Shown in pieces: positions 1 to 11,565 of a stretch of DNA of 64,000 nucleotides. The notes below the pieces were generated by a model. That model made no database searches. It was not told the DNA's origin and worked only from the letters and a program-made list of their open reading frames with translations. Position 1 is the first letter of the stretch. The number at the start of each line of letters is the position of its first letter. Location: contig JAHBMJ010000310.1 of the NCBI GenBank assembly GCA_018398765.1, positions 1 through 64,000 on the forward strand, written 5' to 3'. The DNA is from Chromera velia (lineage: Eukaryota; Sar; Chromeraceae). The position numbers and the translations under genes were made by a program.

Positions 1-31
<31 letters not shown>

Positions 32-40
32 GTGTGTGCG

Positions 41-79
<39 letters not shown>

Positions 80-80
80 A
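1..80. repeat. (TG)n microsatellite at window edge
   Basis: Almost pure TG dinucleotides with a few TGCG interruptions, decaying into GTGAATG-type variants up to about 115. It probably continues to the left of the window. Confidence 0.95.
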
Positions 81-115
81 TGTGAATGTAGATGTGAATG
101 CGAATGTGAACGTGC

Positions 116-855
116 CTCCGTTTCTCACGGCCGGGCCTTGAAGGCCCCGGCATTCTGCATGAAGTGGAGGAACTACTGAGCTATCATGATCGCAGCTTTG
201 TGAGTCTTTGTGAGAACTGTGACATACTGTGACCGTTTAGACTTAAATTTGATCAGTGCATCACACACAGTGTCACTAAGTGTCACACCTTAATTTTTTT
301 GGAAGTCAGACTTTTGCGACCAGCTAGGATTTGCTAAAGGAGGGGTTTGGCGACCTAAACTGTCGTTAAAAAAAAATTGATGGCCCGTTATAATTAATAC
401 TTTCTAAAAATGTGCAAACATTGCTTTAGCATATTAATTATTAAATTGTGACCCAAGCTCAGTCAATAACTAAAATGCTTCATGTCACATAAGTCATGCT
501 ATAGACAGCTATAGAATCGCTCACTTAATAAAAATTTTGAAAATTGTGCTAAGTTCATACTTTAAATTGGGTTTCACTCAATCAAAAAAATATTGCTAGA
601 AATGTTGATCAATCTATATTTTTTTCATCTCAAAATTAAATTAAAAAAAAGAATGTTTAAATAGATTCATGTGAGACGAGGAGTATACCATCATACTTAA
701 TAAAAAGTAACTAACTTTGAATGTTGCTAAACACTGGTACACTTTAAGAAAAATCTATATTATTCTAGATATTATTAAACTATTATGTAATATCTTACCA
801 AGTATCTTAAACAAAGCCAAATTGACCAAAGTTTGTGATAATTTGAGCATTTGTT
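116..855. other. AT-rich intergenic spacer
   Basis: No convincing coding frame on either strand. Base composition is strongly A+T from about 240 to 850. It lies downstream of the stop codon of the minus-strand LRR gene and should contain its 3' end. No clear polyadenylation signal could be singled out among many AATAAA-like strings. Confidence 0.6.
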
Positions 856-3289
856 TTGCTAAACATCTCTGAAGAGGTGGCGGCTCTGCCCGATGGTCTG
901 TCTTGCGCACTCTTTGAGGACTCTCGCCCTGCTTTTCCTGACTGCCGTCTCTTGAAGGCTTTTGCTGAGTTTAGATGCGATCTCCCGAGCTTCCCTTCCA
1001 GTCACTCTTCTCTGAGGGGTCGCATGAGCCCCATCCTTCTCAGCCCCTTCCTTCTCAGCCCCTTCATCACCTTGCTCAACAGGAGGACCCAGTATGGCCC
1101 CATCCCGTCCCAACACGCCGACCCCTCCTGCGATTCCAGCCAAGCAGGTGACACCCCCTTGGGAGAGGATCTGTGTCCCCACCGTATGGGCTCTGGGAGC
1201 ATAAAGCGCGAGTTCCCTCTTGGACAGCGCCGAGGTCTCCCTTGTTGCGGGGGGCTCCTCCTTTCTGGGTCTCCAGACGGTCCCTCTGAGGGACTCGTGG
1301 GGGGGGTAGACGGCCTGTTGGTAGACGTCAGCAACCCTGCATGCAATTTGCAACAGGGAGAGACGGCAGCACAAAGGGGGGGGCAGACATACATGGGTGC
1401 AGACGTGGAGAAACAGAAAAACTCACAGACAGACCACGTGTTTCTCTCTTTCTCCAAACAGAGAGAGACAGGCAGGCAGGCAGGCACGCAGACAGGCAGC
1501 GACAGCACACTGTAGCACACGGCGAAACCGCCATCGCACAACCTCCATCAACAGAAACAAACATACGGTTCCCCTCAGACTTTGCCTTTCCGCACGATTG
1601 CCTCTCTCTGGACTCCCTCTCTCTGGACTCCCTTTCCTTTTTCTTCCCTCTTGAAGAGAGAGAGGCAATCATGCGGAAAGGCAAAGTCTGAGGGGAACCG
1701 TATGTTTTTTTCTGTTGATGGAGGTTGGGCGATGGCGGTTTCGCCGTGTTCTACAGTGTGCTGTCGCTGCCTGTCTGCGTGCCTGCCTGCCTGCCTGTCT
1801 CTCTCTGTTTGGAGAAAGAGAGAAACACGTGGTCGGTCTTCCTGAAACGCACAATGAAACACGACTTGCCAACCCCGTGTCTCGCTTCTCGGCATATGAC
1901 CTGACTTCCCTCTGGATTGTGTTCTCGATCCACCTCTTCATTCATTCATTTATTCATTCATTCATTCTTTTACTGACCTTCCATTCAGATTCTTTATGCC
2001 CAAGCTTTTGTACATGACGATCGCGCCGTCCACAGAAATATCGTACCTGCACCCAAATCCGTGAACCCACGCATCGATTGACATTGTTTGCATGCATGCC
2101 TTTAATTCATTCGCTTCGGGGTTGTAGAGAGAGAGGAAGACTTTGGGCACATGCAGAGACGCAGCTACGTCAGCCAAAACATCCAGGAGATCCGAAGAAA
2201 AAACATATTATGAGATCAAGGGGCGGAAGACAAAGAGACGATAAAAGGACGGCCTTCTAACAGATCTTGATTGCCTACACTCTTACTGCCCACCCGCCCA
2301 CCCACCTACAACAGCCCTAGTGGATGCACAGCTCGCGCAGCCCCTTCGCATGATCCTCTGATGCTCCAACCCCTCAAAGGAGAAACAAATTCGCGGCGCT
2401 GGCTGTTTCAATGCTGAATGGTGAAAACGGCAGACTGACTAACTGACTGACTTACTATCTGGGTAACTGCCTGCCTGACTGCCTGACTGACCCGTGCATG
2501 TTCAGGTTCTCCTCGGGGTCTTTTCCGATCGTGTCTACTTTCAGAGACCGTGTCCCCTCCAGGTGGAGGGCCTGAAAGGAAGAACGACGAGGGAGAACCA
2601 GGGAAAGAAAGGAATCGGGGGGTTCTGCGGTCAAGGCTAAGAAAGGGTCAAGTGGAATTGTCCAGAGAAAACCAAAAAACAAAAAACGGAAGGGAAGGGA
2701 AGGTCTGGAAGGAAGCGGAGACAAGATGGACGCATATACAAACCCATGACGGGCAGACGGATCCATAGATCGAGGACGCCCTTTTTCCTTCCCCCCCTGT
2801 ATGCATGTACTTCCTTCTTTCAATTTTTTTCTCTCTGCGTTTCCGAAAGAAAAAGAACAGCCACATGCATCTGCTCGTCTGGTTCTCTTTGCATACACGA
2901 GCGACCAACCCGCACTGCCAGGGCCACAGCCTCGCTCTCCTTCCCAGCCACAGAACATCTCTTGGCGAGCTGCACGGCAAAATCAACAAAACAAAAAGGC
3001 ACACAGAGGGGAGGAAAGGGGAGGTGTTTGGTCGGGACGATTCATTCAATTTCTTTGGCCGTTTTCTTCTTTTGTCTCCCAGATAGCATTTGGAGAAGTA
3101 ATGCAATGCGCTGTTTGCTTTCACCTGCAAGAACAGCACCAAAATGCTTCATTACGATGACAAAGACGCGGGATGTCCTTCAATATTTCAGAGGGAAGTG
3201 CTTTTCGTAACAAGTCGGCAGCAAAAGACAAGCAAAAGGGGAAAAAAGTGGAACGTCTTTATTTCGAGCTTTCAAGGAGATCTCCCTCC

Positions 3290-3342
<53 letters not shown>

Positions 3343-5853
3343 AGAGAGACACACACAGAGAGAGAGACAGAGAGATACCCGCCCGTCAGAGAGACAGGTG
3401 CAGCAGAGACAATCAACTGTTGGCATGCAGACGGACCTCATACAGATCTACGATCTGTCCCTCCACCTCCGCATCCTTCGGGTACAGCCAGGCGGCCTCC
3501 TCCAGAATCCAGTGGAGAACCTACATGAACGAATCAGAGGTTCCATCCATCCATCCATCCATCCATCCATCCAGACAACGAGAGAGCTGGGTAAAGCAGC
3601 AGGGAAAGGGAGAGGGGAGGACACTGGGAGGAACCGACAAGCTTTTAGCCTGATGAATGCCACTTTGCTTCTTTGCTGCTTGCGCCACATTAGGCGAGCA
3701 TCCAAGTGATCCAGCGGCCTATGTTGTGTTTCAATTAAGCGGGGTGAATGGACATTCACCCAGCTGTCTCTGGGTATGAGTGTGTACCTTCCTGCCCAAC
3801 TGGCTAGCGCTGACTTATGGAATGACTGTATGCGCCCTCTGTTTGTCGCTGTAACCAAGAAGGACCACTGAAGAGAAACGAACTCGGGAAAATGAAGGAA
3901 GGCTTCTGTCTGTGCATGCATGCGCGTCAAACTGACCTGAACGATCCACGCAGGCTTGAAGCGCTTCGGCTTGTCTCCGTAACTGCGGACAGGGCAGGAG
4001 CGTCGGTAAGCTTCTCTTTCTTTCATTCATTCATTCATTCATTCAGTCATTCATCCATTCATTCATTCGTCTATTTTCTCTTCCTTTCTCCTGCTGCTGC
4101 TTCTCCTTGCCTTTTCCTGTTCATATATTTTTTCTCTTTGTGTGGAGTCTGTTGAGTCGCTGGTATGTCTTCACTTTGAATCCAAGTCGTTCTCGAAAGA
4201 GAGTAGAGGGCGAAGAGCTGGAATGTACAAGAAAAAGAAGGGATATCCGCCTGGAAGGCGAAAAAAAAAGAGAGACAGAACCGAGTACCATTTGAGATTT
4301 GAGCTTTCAAAAATAGCCGACGCGGAGAATGGAACGAAGGAGGAGTGTAGAGGTCTGATTTCTCTGGATTTCTTTGCCACAAATTCTTTTTTTGCTTTGC
4401 GTGTGGCCGTCCTAGAACAATCAAGGGAGAGAGAAAGAAGAATAGTAACCCTTCAAGTTGTACATTCTGGTAGCTCCTTTCAGCTCTTCTTTCAGACCCA
4501 CCCGTCGTCTTCACTCTCAATTTCTGGAAATAACGTCCAAAGGAGCTCGATGCCTTTCCCCTTCCGGGTGTCCAAACTGCACTCAGAAAAAAAGAGCAAA
4601 AGACCATTTTAAACACACAAAAGCAGAGAGAGGATTAACATCCTACTCCCTTCGTCTTCCCCGAATTCCCCTCCCGGTAAGTGTCCGGCAAGTGTTTCTT
4701 TCTCTTGGCCTTTCTCTTGGCCTAGCTGGAAGTGCAGCCACAGTTGAATGCATCAGGATGGTGTTGCACGGACAGGACAGAAGGTTTCACAAGAAAGACA
4801 GAAACTTGAGGAAGGACTGTTTTTCGATGCCCTCCCTATATACATCGGCCCCCACTCTTTCGTTCCCAAAGATCTGTTTCTGAAGAAGAAAAGTGGACTA
4901 CTGACATTTTTCCAACTTCTCCCTCCCCCTGCTGCAGTTTCTGCACAAGCTTCTCGACTGCTCCCTTCTCCACACACTTGGACATGAACGCGTACTCTGC
5001 CGCGACCTCTTGCGAAGAGGACGAGGCCGCCGCTCCCTTCCCTCCCCCCCCCTGTGTCTGAGGGGCCCGCCTGTAGTCCCTGCACGGCCGCACGGGCCTC
5101 CCTGCGGCTGCAGAGCCCAGGAAGGACGGCCAGTCGAGACTGTCATCCTGCAGGCAGCCAGAAGGGGAAGGGGGCGTGGAACGTCAGGAACAGAGATGAG
5201 ATGAGGGATGAGTGCAGAAGAGAGAGAAAAGAGGATTGCATTTCAGCTAGCTGTATTTTTGTTTTTGTACTTTCTTCACTTTTTTATGCATTAGTGCGAG
5301 CAGGAGTCCTATAGAGGAAGCAAGATCGATCTTTGTCTTGAAAGCGTCGTCCCCCCTTTCACTTGGCTGTCTGATCGCTTTTGCGTCTATGCTTCACTTT
5401 ACACCAGGTCGGAACTGAATGCCGCGATGACCTTCGTGCGGTATTCCGTCTCACTGTCAACGTATGGCGATGCATCTCCCATTGAATTCCTTTGTGCATG
5501 CATGCGTGCGTGCGTGCGTGCGTGCGTGTATATTTGCTTGAGTTGTTTGTCCCTTGTCTGTCTGACCTTTCCTGCAGGAGTGTTTTCCTTGACTTCCTTT
5601 GCCTCTTCCAGCCAGGACCGCACGAGGCCCTTCACCTTCCCCTTCTCCCAGGTTGTCAAGTCCACACACACAGGAGCCTGCATCAACCAAGGAGCATAAT
5701 CGGTTAATTGATATTAATCAAGAGCCATGCAGGAGAAAACAAAAGGAAGGACGGGCCGGGGGAAAGACAAAAAAGAAAACATAGGGGGAGTGAGAGAATG
5801 TGCGGTCCCTGTCTTCAATTTCTGTTAAATCAATCGTACACGGCTACACTCAC

Positions 5854-5889
<36 letters not shown>

Positions 5890-7596
5890 GATGCGGCTGA
5901 CCGACCCTACTGTCCCTCTCCTCATCGCTGAGCAGAGCTGCGAGCACCTTTGTTCCATCGGGTCCGATCGTTGGGGGGGGAGGTGGGGGGTCTGCGATTC
6001 TGATCCCTGGTGGTAGGGAGAGAGAGTTTCTCGTCATGTGGGCATCCAGAGTCTCTGAGAGAGTCATACGGTCGCGTGGCCTGTCGAGTTCCGAGTTACT
6101 TGACAGAGACGCCGCAGCGAGTCTCCTCTCCTCAGCCGCCCCTTCCCTCTTCACTCTCGTAGAAGCGTTCTGAAGGAGTTTCTCTAGGAGAGACTTCGGG
6201 TGTCTTCCAAGCATCCATTTAGCTGGAGGTGCCTGCCCTCCTTGGCCCTTGTGGGGTGACGTGCCCCCGCGTCCGCCCTCACTGGGAGCCCCTGGAGCTC
6301 CTGAGAAGAGAGAGGCAGACGGCGCGGAGGAGCGGGCCGCCATGGTGCCCTCTCCTGCTCCCTTCCCCCTTCCTTTGAGAAGAGGGACGGTTTCTGAGGC
6401 CTTAATTCTCTCAAGAGTCTGCACCGCTGAGGCGTCTAGAACTGTCACTTGAGGGAGATGGAAGATCATACGGAGTCTGCAAGACAAGAAGAGAATGCGC
6501 ACTTGTAGACGTACAATAATCTTGGACATGAATTTATTCTGGATGCAAAAACTTGCTTTTCGGGGAGGTGGCAGAGCGGGGAGAGTCTGCAGGAGAGCAC
6601 CCAGCTAAGAGAATCAGAGGGCACGCTGCGTGAAAGGCCCACAGTGTCACAGAGAGAATGGAAAATGCGATGCTGGAAAGCCTAACCAAAGGGCAAGTAA
6701 ACCAAAACACAATTGAGAAAGAAGGCGGCAAACATGAAACAATGCAGACATCACGCAAAGGGACGTTTGTCGGTTGGCAGAGATACCGAATGCACCCATG
6801 AATTCAGCAGAGGGGCCAATCCCGTTTCGCAGAAGTGCACGTGCCTATAGTAATATATGCATACCTGTAGTCAGGCTCCTCCACCACCGGGTTGTTCCTC
6901 AAGTCCAGTTTCTTGAGGAACCTCATCTTTGAGAGAGTCTCGAGTAGCCTGTCGACATCCCGCAGACGGTTGTGACTGAGGACGAGAGTGTTCAGGAATT
7001 TGAACTCCGCCAGGCTGCCTCTCAGGGTGCAGATCTCGTTCCGCTCTGCATAGACCTGCATACATATAGATTGGAAGCGATTGGGAGGGAAACAAATGGA
7101 AAGTGAATGCGGAGTTTTCGCTGAGGGTCCGAAACATCCATCTCTTCCATGCGCATGCAGTATTGTTCCCCTTTTGACCTTGCTCGGGGAGCAGTGCACA
7201 TGCATGTTCCAAGAACACACGCGTGCAAGGTAGACGGAAACAGAGTGCAGGCATGGATGGACCGCATGCATGTATCCTACAAGTAGTCTGACAGAGTACC
7301 CGATCTTTCGATGTTCTGGGACAATTCCCACAAAGAAGGCATTTCTCAAGAGAGAACAACCCACACACCTCTTTGATTCGAAAGTTTGCGTCCAGGTGAT
7401 TCAGCTGAGTCAGTTTGTTGTCGGAGATCCATAGGGCCTCAATATTCGGAAAGTTCGCAAACTCAGTTGAAATCGACGTCGCCCCTTTTCCGCAGAGACT
7501 AACTGATTTGCAGTTTGTGGCGAATTTGAAGTTCTTGATGGGAACGCAGCTCCAGGGGTCCAGAGCCGACTGGCTCCCTGGGGGCAAGCCCGCCAT
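856..7596 (-). CDS. Leucine-rich-repeat protein, multi-exon, about 860 aa
   Basis: ATG at 7596. Exons read on the minus strand: 7596-7369, 7055-6865, 6476-5906, 5677-5405, 5147-4906, 4576-4502, 3982-3937, 3520-3437, 3124-3005, 2571-2492, 2164-1978 and 1336-856 (TAG stop). Phases agree at every junction except 2492/2164, where a small exon or another boundary is missing. Exons 1-3 encode LRRs (IEALWISDNKLTQL, FLNTLVLSHNRL, FLKKLDLRNNPV) and an LRR cap (YRLRMIFHLPQVTVLD), the pattern of SDS22/LRRC72-like proteins that often serve as ciliary or scaffold adaptors. The rest is not recognised; KVFLSLYNPEANELKA near the C-terminus resembles the start of a GAF domain, only weakly. Exon 4 translates part of a TGCG repeat as His-Ala-Arg-Thr units. 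It could in principle be two genes, but the continuous phases argue for one. The start lies 528 bp from the divergent permease start. Confidence 0.72.
1425..1843. repeat. Long inverted repeat (hairpin), about 180-bp arms
   Basis: The left arm (about 1425-1610) is almost perfectly reverse-complementary to the right arm (about 1656-1843), with a spacer of about 45 bp containing a repeated CTCTCTGGACTCC. Matching landmarks are CCACGTGTTTCTCTC against GAGAGAAACACGTGG, and TACGGTTCCCCTCAGACTTT against AAAGTCTGAGGGGAACCGTA. Only scattered mismatches are seen. It sits in the last intron (1977-1337) of the LRR gene, so the transcript could form a long hairpin. No coding capacity or flanking target duplication was found. 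Confidence 0.9.
3286..3376. repeat. Compound microsatellite (TC)n(AC)n(AG)n
   Basis: Runs of TC, then AC, then AGAC/AG, inside an intron of the LRR gene (3436-3125). A short (ATCC)n run at 3542-3573 and (ATTC)n at about 4021-4070 lie in neighbouring introns. Confidence 0.9.
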
Positions 7597-8124
7597 TCCG
7601 GGTCACTGGCTGCTGTGAAGCAACACTCGGAACCAGGCTCTGTTGTTCTTCGCAGCAGTTATGTGAGGCTGTTCACGCGCCCTCTTCCCAGGTAGATGTA
7701 CCTCTGGAGCTGCACTGCGGCCGTGGGAGTCTTTCGAAACTGTTTTGCACAGATCATGCATGCAATCAGAACGTTCGCCGGGGCTCCTCGATCGATCATC
7801 GGATCACGGATGGATCACGGTCATGCGGAAAAGAAATTTCTCGCGAGCATGCACGCGATCCATGCATGCGCCTGACATGCAGCTTTTGTTTTGCGCCATT
7901 TTGCATGGGAGAGCCCCCTCCAACGATTCTTCTCTTGTGTTTTGGAATGCCTTTCATTGGGCACTGTCACTGAAGGACTGTACCACTTGGCTACATATAT
8001 ATAGTCACTCGTGTTCATGCAGACGGCTGCTTTGACCTGAACTTCTCCTAGCATTCGGCATTCGGAACAGCCTGAGTCGTGATTAAAAGAAAACATCGGT
8101 CAGCTGCCTCCCCTCCCTCTCTCT
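7597..8124. promoter_or_regulatory. Shared 5' region of a divergent gene pair
   Basis: These 528 bp separate the ATG of the LRR gene (minus) from the ATG of the permease gene (plus). The stretch contains several ATGCATGC and GATCGATC palindromes (7755-7800, 7845-7880) and a TATATATA string at about 7996. No TATA box could be assigned with confidence; the regulatory role is inferred from position. Confidence 0.4.
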
Positions 8125-8726
8125 ATGGTGTCTCCTGAGTCTGCCTCAGAGAGCCTTGTACTTCTGAGAGCCCTCCTTGGAGGCAGCTTCGCAGGAGGTC
8201 TTCATGCAGTCACAGGAGCCGATCATATCGGGGCACTCCTCCCTCTTTGTGTCAATAGACGATGGAATGATGCCTGGCGTATCGGCTTCAATTGGTCAGT
8301 ACGTCTCTCTGCCGGTTCACATCCATGTTGCCGTCTATTGTTCCCTTTCTTCCGATACTGCGATGCCGATCTTACATTGTTTGTTTTTGCATGGATAGCT
8401 GGATGCCATTGCTGAAGTTTCCTCGGAATTCCGGTTCCCTTTATGGCGATGTCCGATGCACACAGGACCTGTTCCTAACTTATGTTTGCCTCCTCTCGCT
8501 ACGTCGCTCTCTCCGGCTCCGTTCCACTGCTCGCTGTCTACGTGTGTGTAAGAATGTTTCTGTCCCTTGATTCGTTAATTTCCCCATTGGTCGATCGATC
8601 CACACATCCAACTCTCTGTTCACCTCTCCGCCTATCTAATCGCCATCCGTCTACAGCAGCCGTCTGTGTCTCTTCCAGGCTCCTAATTTCTCGACAGTCT
8701 CCGACTTCGAACTCGTAAAACTCAGT

Positions 8727-8772
<46 letters not shown>

Positions 8773-8804
8773 CCCCCCTCTCTCTCTCTCTCTGTGTGTG
8801 TGTC

Positions 8805-8846
<42 letters not shown>

Positions 8847-8857
8847 TGTATGTGTAT

Positions 8858-8891
<34 letters not shown>

Positions 8892-9962
8892 CTGTGTGTG
8901 TCTGTGTGTGTGTGTGTGTATATGTGTGTATGTGTGCGTGTATGTGTGCGTGATTGTGATTGCAGGGGAATCGGACACGGGATGGGTGCAGCTTTGTTGG
9001 GTTGTCTGGCGCTTCTGCTGAAGGACCGGCTGTTGACTGTCGCCTTTTCGGACTGGATGGAGTTTTTTGTTGGGGTGATGATCATGGGGATCGGTGTGAG
9101 TGGTTTGCTCTCTGCGAGAAAGTTCGAGGCCGAGTTGAGAAGATCCGAAAAACGCCAGCACTACCATCTGGATCTGGATGATGACCTCGACCGGGATCCC
9201 TCTGGGGAGGCTCGTCAAGATTGTGCCTCGAGTGAGGGGGGCACCCTGTCGACGTCTACGGCCCTGTCGATGTCCAAAACGGGGGGGGGGAGCTTGAACA
9301 GCAGCACAGCCATGGGAGGCCAGAGAGAAAGGACCGGCATCCAGCAACAGCTGTCGCCGAGACTTTCACAAGCGTCTATAGCCCCCCCGCCCTCACGACC
9401 ACTCCTCAAAGCCGCAACAGCAGGAGGCACGTGGGGGGAGGCACATACAGACATCGAAAGACAGGCGCATGTGCCGAGGGAGCCGGGGGAGGCGGGAGAG
9501 CGATCGAACGGAAGTGCAGTAGATGGGGAAGGGCTGATCAGGGGAGACAACAACATGATTCCTCCCCCACCCCCCCCGGCAGCGGACTTTTCCAAATTGA
9601 GCCTTGCGACGGTTTTGACAGGTGTGGTTCATGGCGTGTCGGGGTCAGGGCATTTGCTGGGGGTTCTGCCTGCACTAACGCTCCGGTATTGGTGGGCGTC
9701 GGCAGCCTATTTGGCAGCATTCACGATTGGATGCTGTGTGTGGATGTCTCTGTTCACTCTCGCGATTGGGGAAGGAACGGTGAGGCTTCGACAACACTTC
9801 AGACGGCCTGACCTTCCTGCGAAGATTGCGATGGGAACGTCTTGCGTCGCTATTTTTGTTGGGTTTTTGTGGATGGTCTTCTGGTTCTTGAAGACTCCAG
9901 AGTCCGCAGCGGGGGCTGTAGAGGGACATCACACTGCCCAGGTTCATCAAGGCGTCAGGTGA
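8125..9962 (+). CDS. UreH/NicO-type nickel-cobalt permease, 388 aa
   Basis: Two exons, 8125-8294 and 8966-9962 (TGA). The junction splits a Trp codon and gives FNWGIGHGMGAAL. The first membrane segment carries HAVTGADHIGAL, the His-x5-Asp-His signature of the NiCoT/UreH superfamily, and IGHGMG is the conserved second-helix motif. The second half repeats the fold, with GVVHGVSGSGHLLGVLPAL near residue 270 and two further hydrophobic stretches. Family knowledge suggests transition-metal transport, with a UreH-like role in algae and plants that is not well settled. The two halves are separated by a hydrophilic loop of about 140 residues, rich in Ser, Gly, Glu and a polyproline run, longer than in typical relatives. 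The donor is GTCAGT. The intron holds a (TC)n(TG)n tract. Confidence 0.85.
8731..8952. repeat. (TC)n/(TG)n microsatellite in permease intron
   Basis: About 50 bp of TC followed by about 150 bp of TG with TATG and TCTG interruptions, ending 13 bp before the intron acceptor. It produces spurious Cys-Val and Thr-His frames on both strands. Confidence 0.95.
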
Positions 9963-10523
9963 TCGAGAGAGGTCGACCAACTGAGCACTCCCGGCGTGCG
10001 CTACAGCATCATCACAACCGCCAGTGCAGCGCTCTCTGTATACTACGTAGTTCAATGTGTAGTGACTGTAGTCAATTTGTTCCCATTTAATTAATTTAGC
10101 GGTGGTAAAATTATGTAAAATTGCGCTTGAATCAAATTTTGTGATATGTGTATTCTTGGCAACTTCAACTTCTTGCATGATGAACGTTTTAGATTGATTA
10201 TCATCTAAATTTAATTAGTTCAGGTAGTTGTGGGTAGTTTTAGTTAGTAGTAAGTTACTACTAGTAGTAACTGAGTATTGGGGTCGTTCACGTCGATTAG
10301 CTTAGTGATTGATTAGATTGGTAAACTACTAGTTATACTAATTTAAATTATAGAACAGTTTATTAGAGTTTAAAACTCAGTTTCTAAAAGTCTGAGACTC
10401 AACTTTGAAGAATGCTAGAAAGAATTAATGCAAGGCATATATTCTCTGCATAGCCATCTAGATGGCCATTAATCTAGCCATTAATCATGATTGTTTATAA
10501 AGATGGTTCACTTTTGAGACTAC
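9963..10523. other. Intergenic, AT-rich
   Basis: Downstream of the permease stop. No supported coding frame. It contains short TAGTTAGTAGTAAG repeats at about 10235-10275 and the left 8-bp target duplication of the hAT-like element (10516-10523). Confidence 0.5.
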
Positions 10524-11557
10524 CAGTGTTGTTAAGTCTCGGTACTTTCGGTACCTCAGTACCAGAGGGGGGGTCGGTATCGGATTTCGGATCGGATCTT
10601 TCGGTACCGACCTAAATGACTCTCAAACTTAAAAATCACATGTAGTCTGATGTTACAATATCATTTAAACACACTTTATAAAACAAAATAAACAAAATAC
10701 AATGATAAATTAAAATTAAGAAAGTCTTTTCTAGCTTTTTTGATTGTTCCGCGACTTCTGTCTTCTAGAACGGTCTATAGATTGAGGCATAAAACCCATG
10801 TGTAGAACTGTTTGCTTACATAAATCGAGGATGCATGCTCTTGAGGCTGATCGAATCAGATCGATGCAAGCTGTATGGCAATACATGGCAACAGATGCGT
10901 TGCCACGTCGGAATCGGTCGGCCGGACAATAGACTCGGATCATGCCGAGTCGGATGCGATACACTGACTTGCACAGAGGCTGGTGACACACACACACTCC
11001 CTCCCTCGTGCGATCTGACGTATGATCGAATAAAACACACACACACAGAAAAAGCAGGAAAGAAAGCTTATCCTCGCTGCTTCTTTGCTTCTTACACTTT
11101 CTCCCTCATGCGATCTGACGCATGAATGAAACACATACACACGGAACAAGCAGGAAAGAAGGCTTATCCTTGCTGCTTCTTTGCTTTTCCGTCATCGCAA
11201 CCTGTTCTAGAGTGGAAGAAAAGGAATCGGAAGCACCTTTTGGAGTGGCAGCAGCGTCAAGCTCGGACATACACAATACGCGGCCCAGGGCCCGTACGCC
11301 GCGGCCCATGCAGGCGCGCGCCCCCCCCCTGCGCTTCAAATTAGACATCAAAAGTTCATGCTAGTCATTTTTGAGTATTTCAGTGTCCTAACGGCGTATA
11401 AACAGTCTGTAAAGAGTTCTAACAACCTGTTTAGAATATGTAAAAAAGCCGGTACCGAAGGTACCGAAAAGGTACCGAAAGTACCGAAAAATTTTGGATC
11501 GGGGGGTCAGTATCAGATTTTGGTGCTACTTAGGTTTGTCGGGACTTAACAACTCTG
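10524..11557. mobile_element. hAT-like non-autonomous DNA transposon, 1034 bp
   Basis: Terminal inverted repeats begin CAGTGTTGTTAAGTCTCGG on the left, and the right end reads CAGAGTTGTTAAGTCCCGA in reverse complement. They are flanked by 8-bp direct repeats GAGACTAC and AAGACTAC (7 of 8 match), which is the hAT hallmark. Subterminal GGTACCGAAA motifs occur in inverted orientation at both ends (10541-10608 and 11448-11490). Inside are two copies of a segment of about 110 bp (10985-11097 and 11098-11185) and a GC-rich core (11280-11335). No transposase frame was found, so it would depend on an autonomous partner elsewhere. Confidence 0.8.
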
Positions 11558-11565
11558 AAGACTAC

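Noticed and set aside
4071-4616. 181-codon minus-strand frame in the LRR gene
   Set aside because: Mostly intron; phase and splice sites support only the short exon 4576-4502 in another frame.
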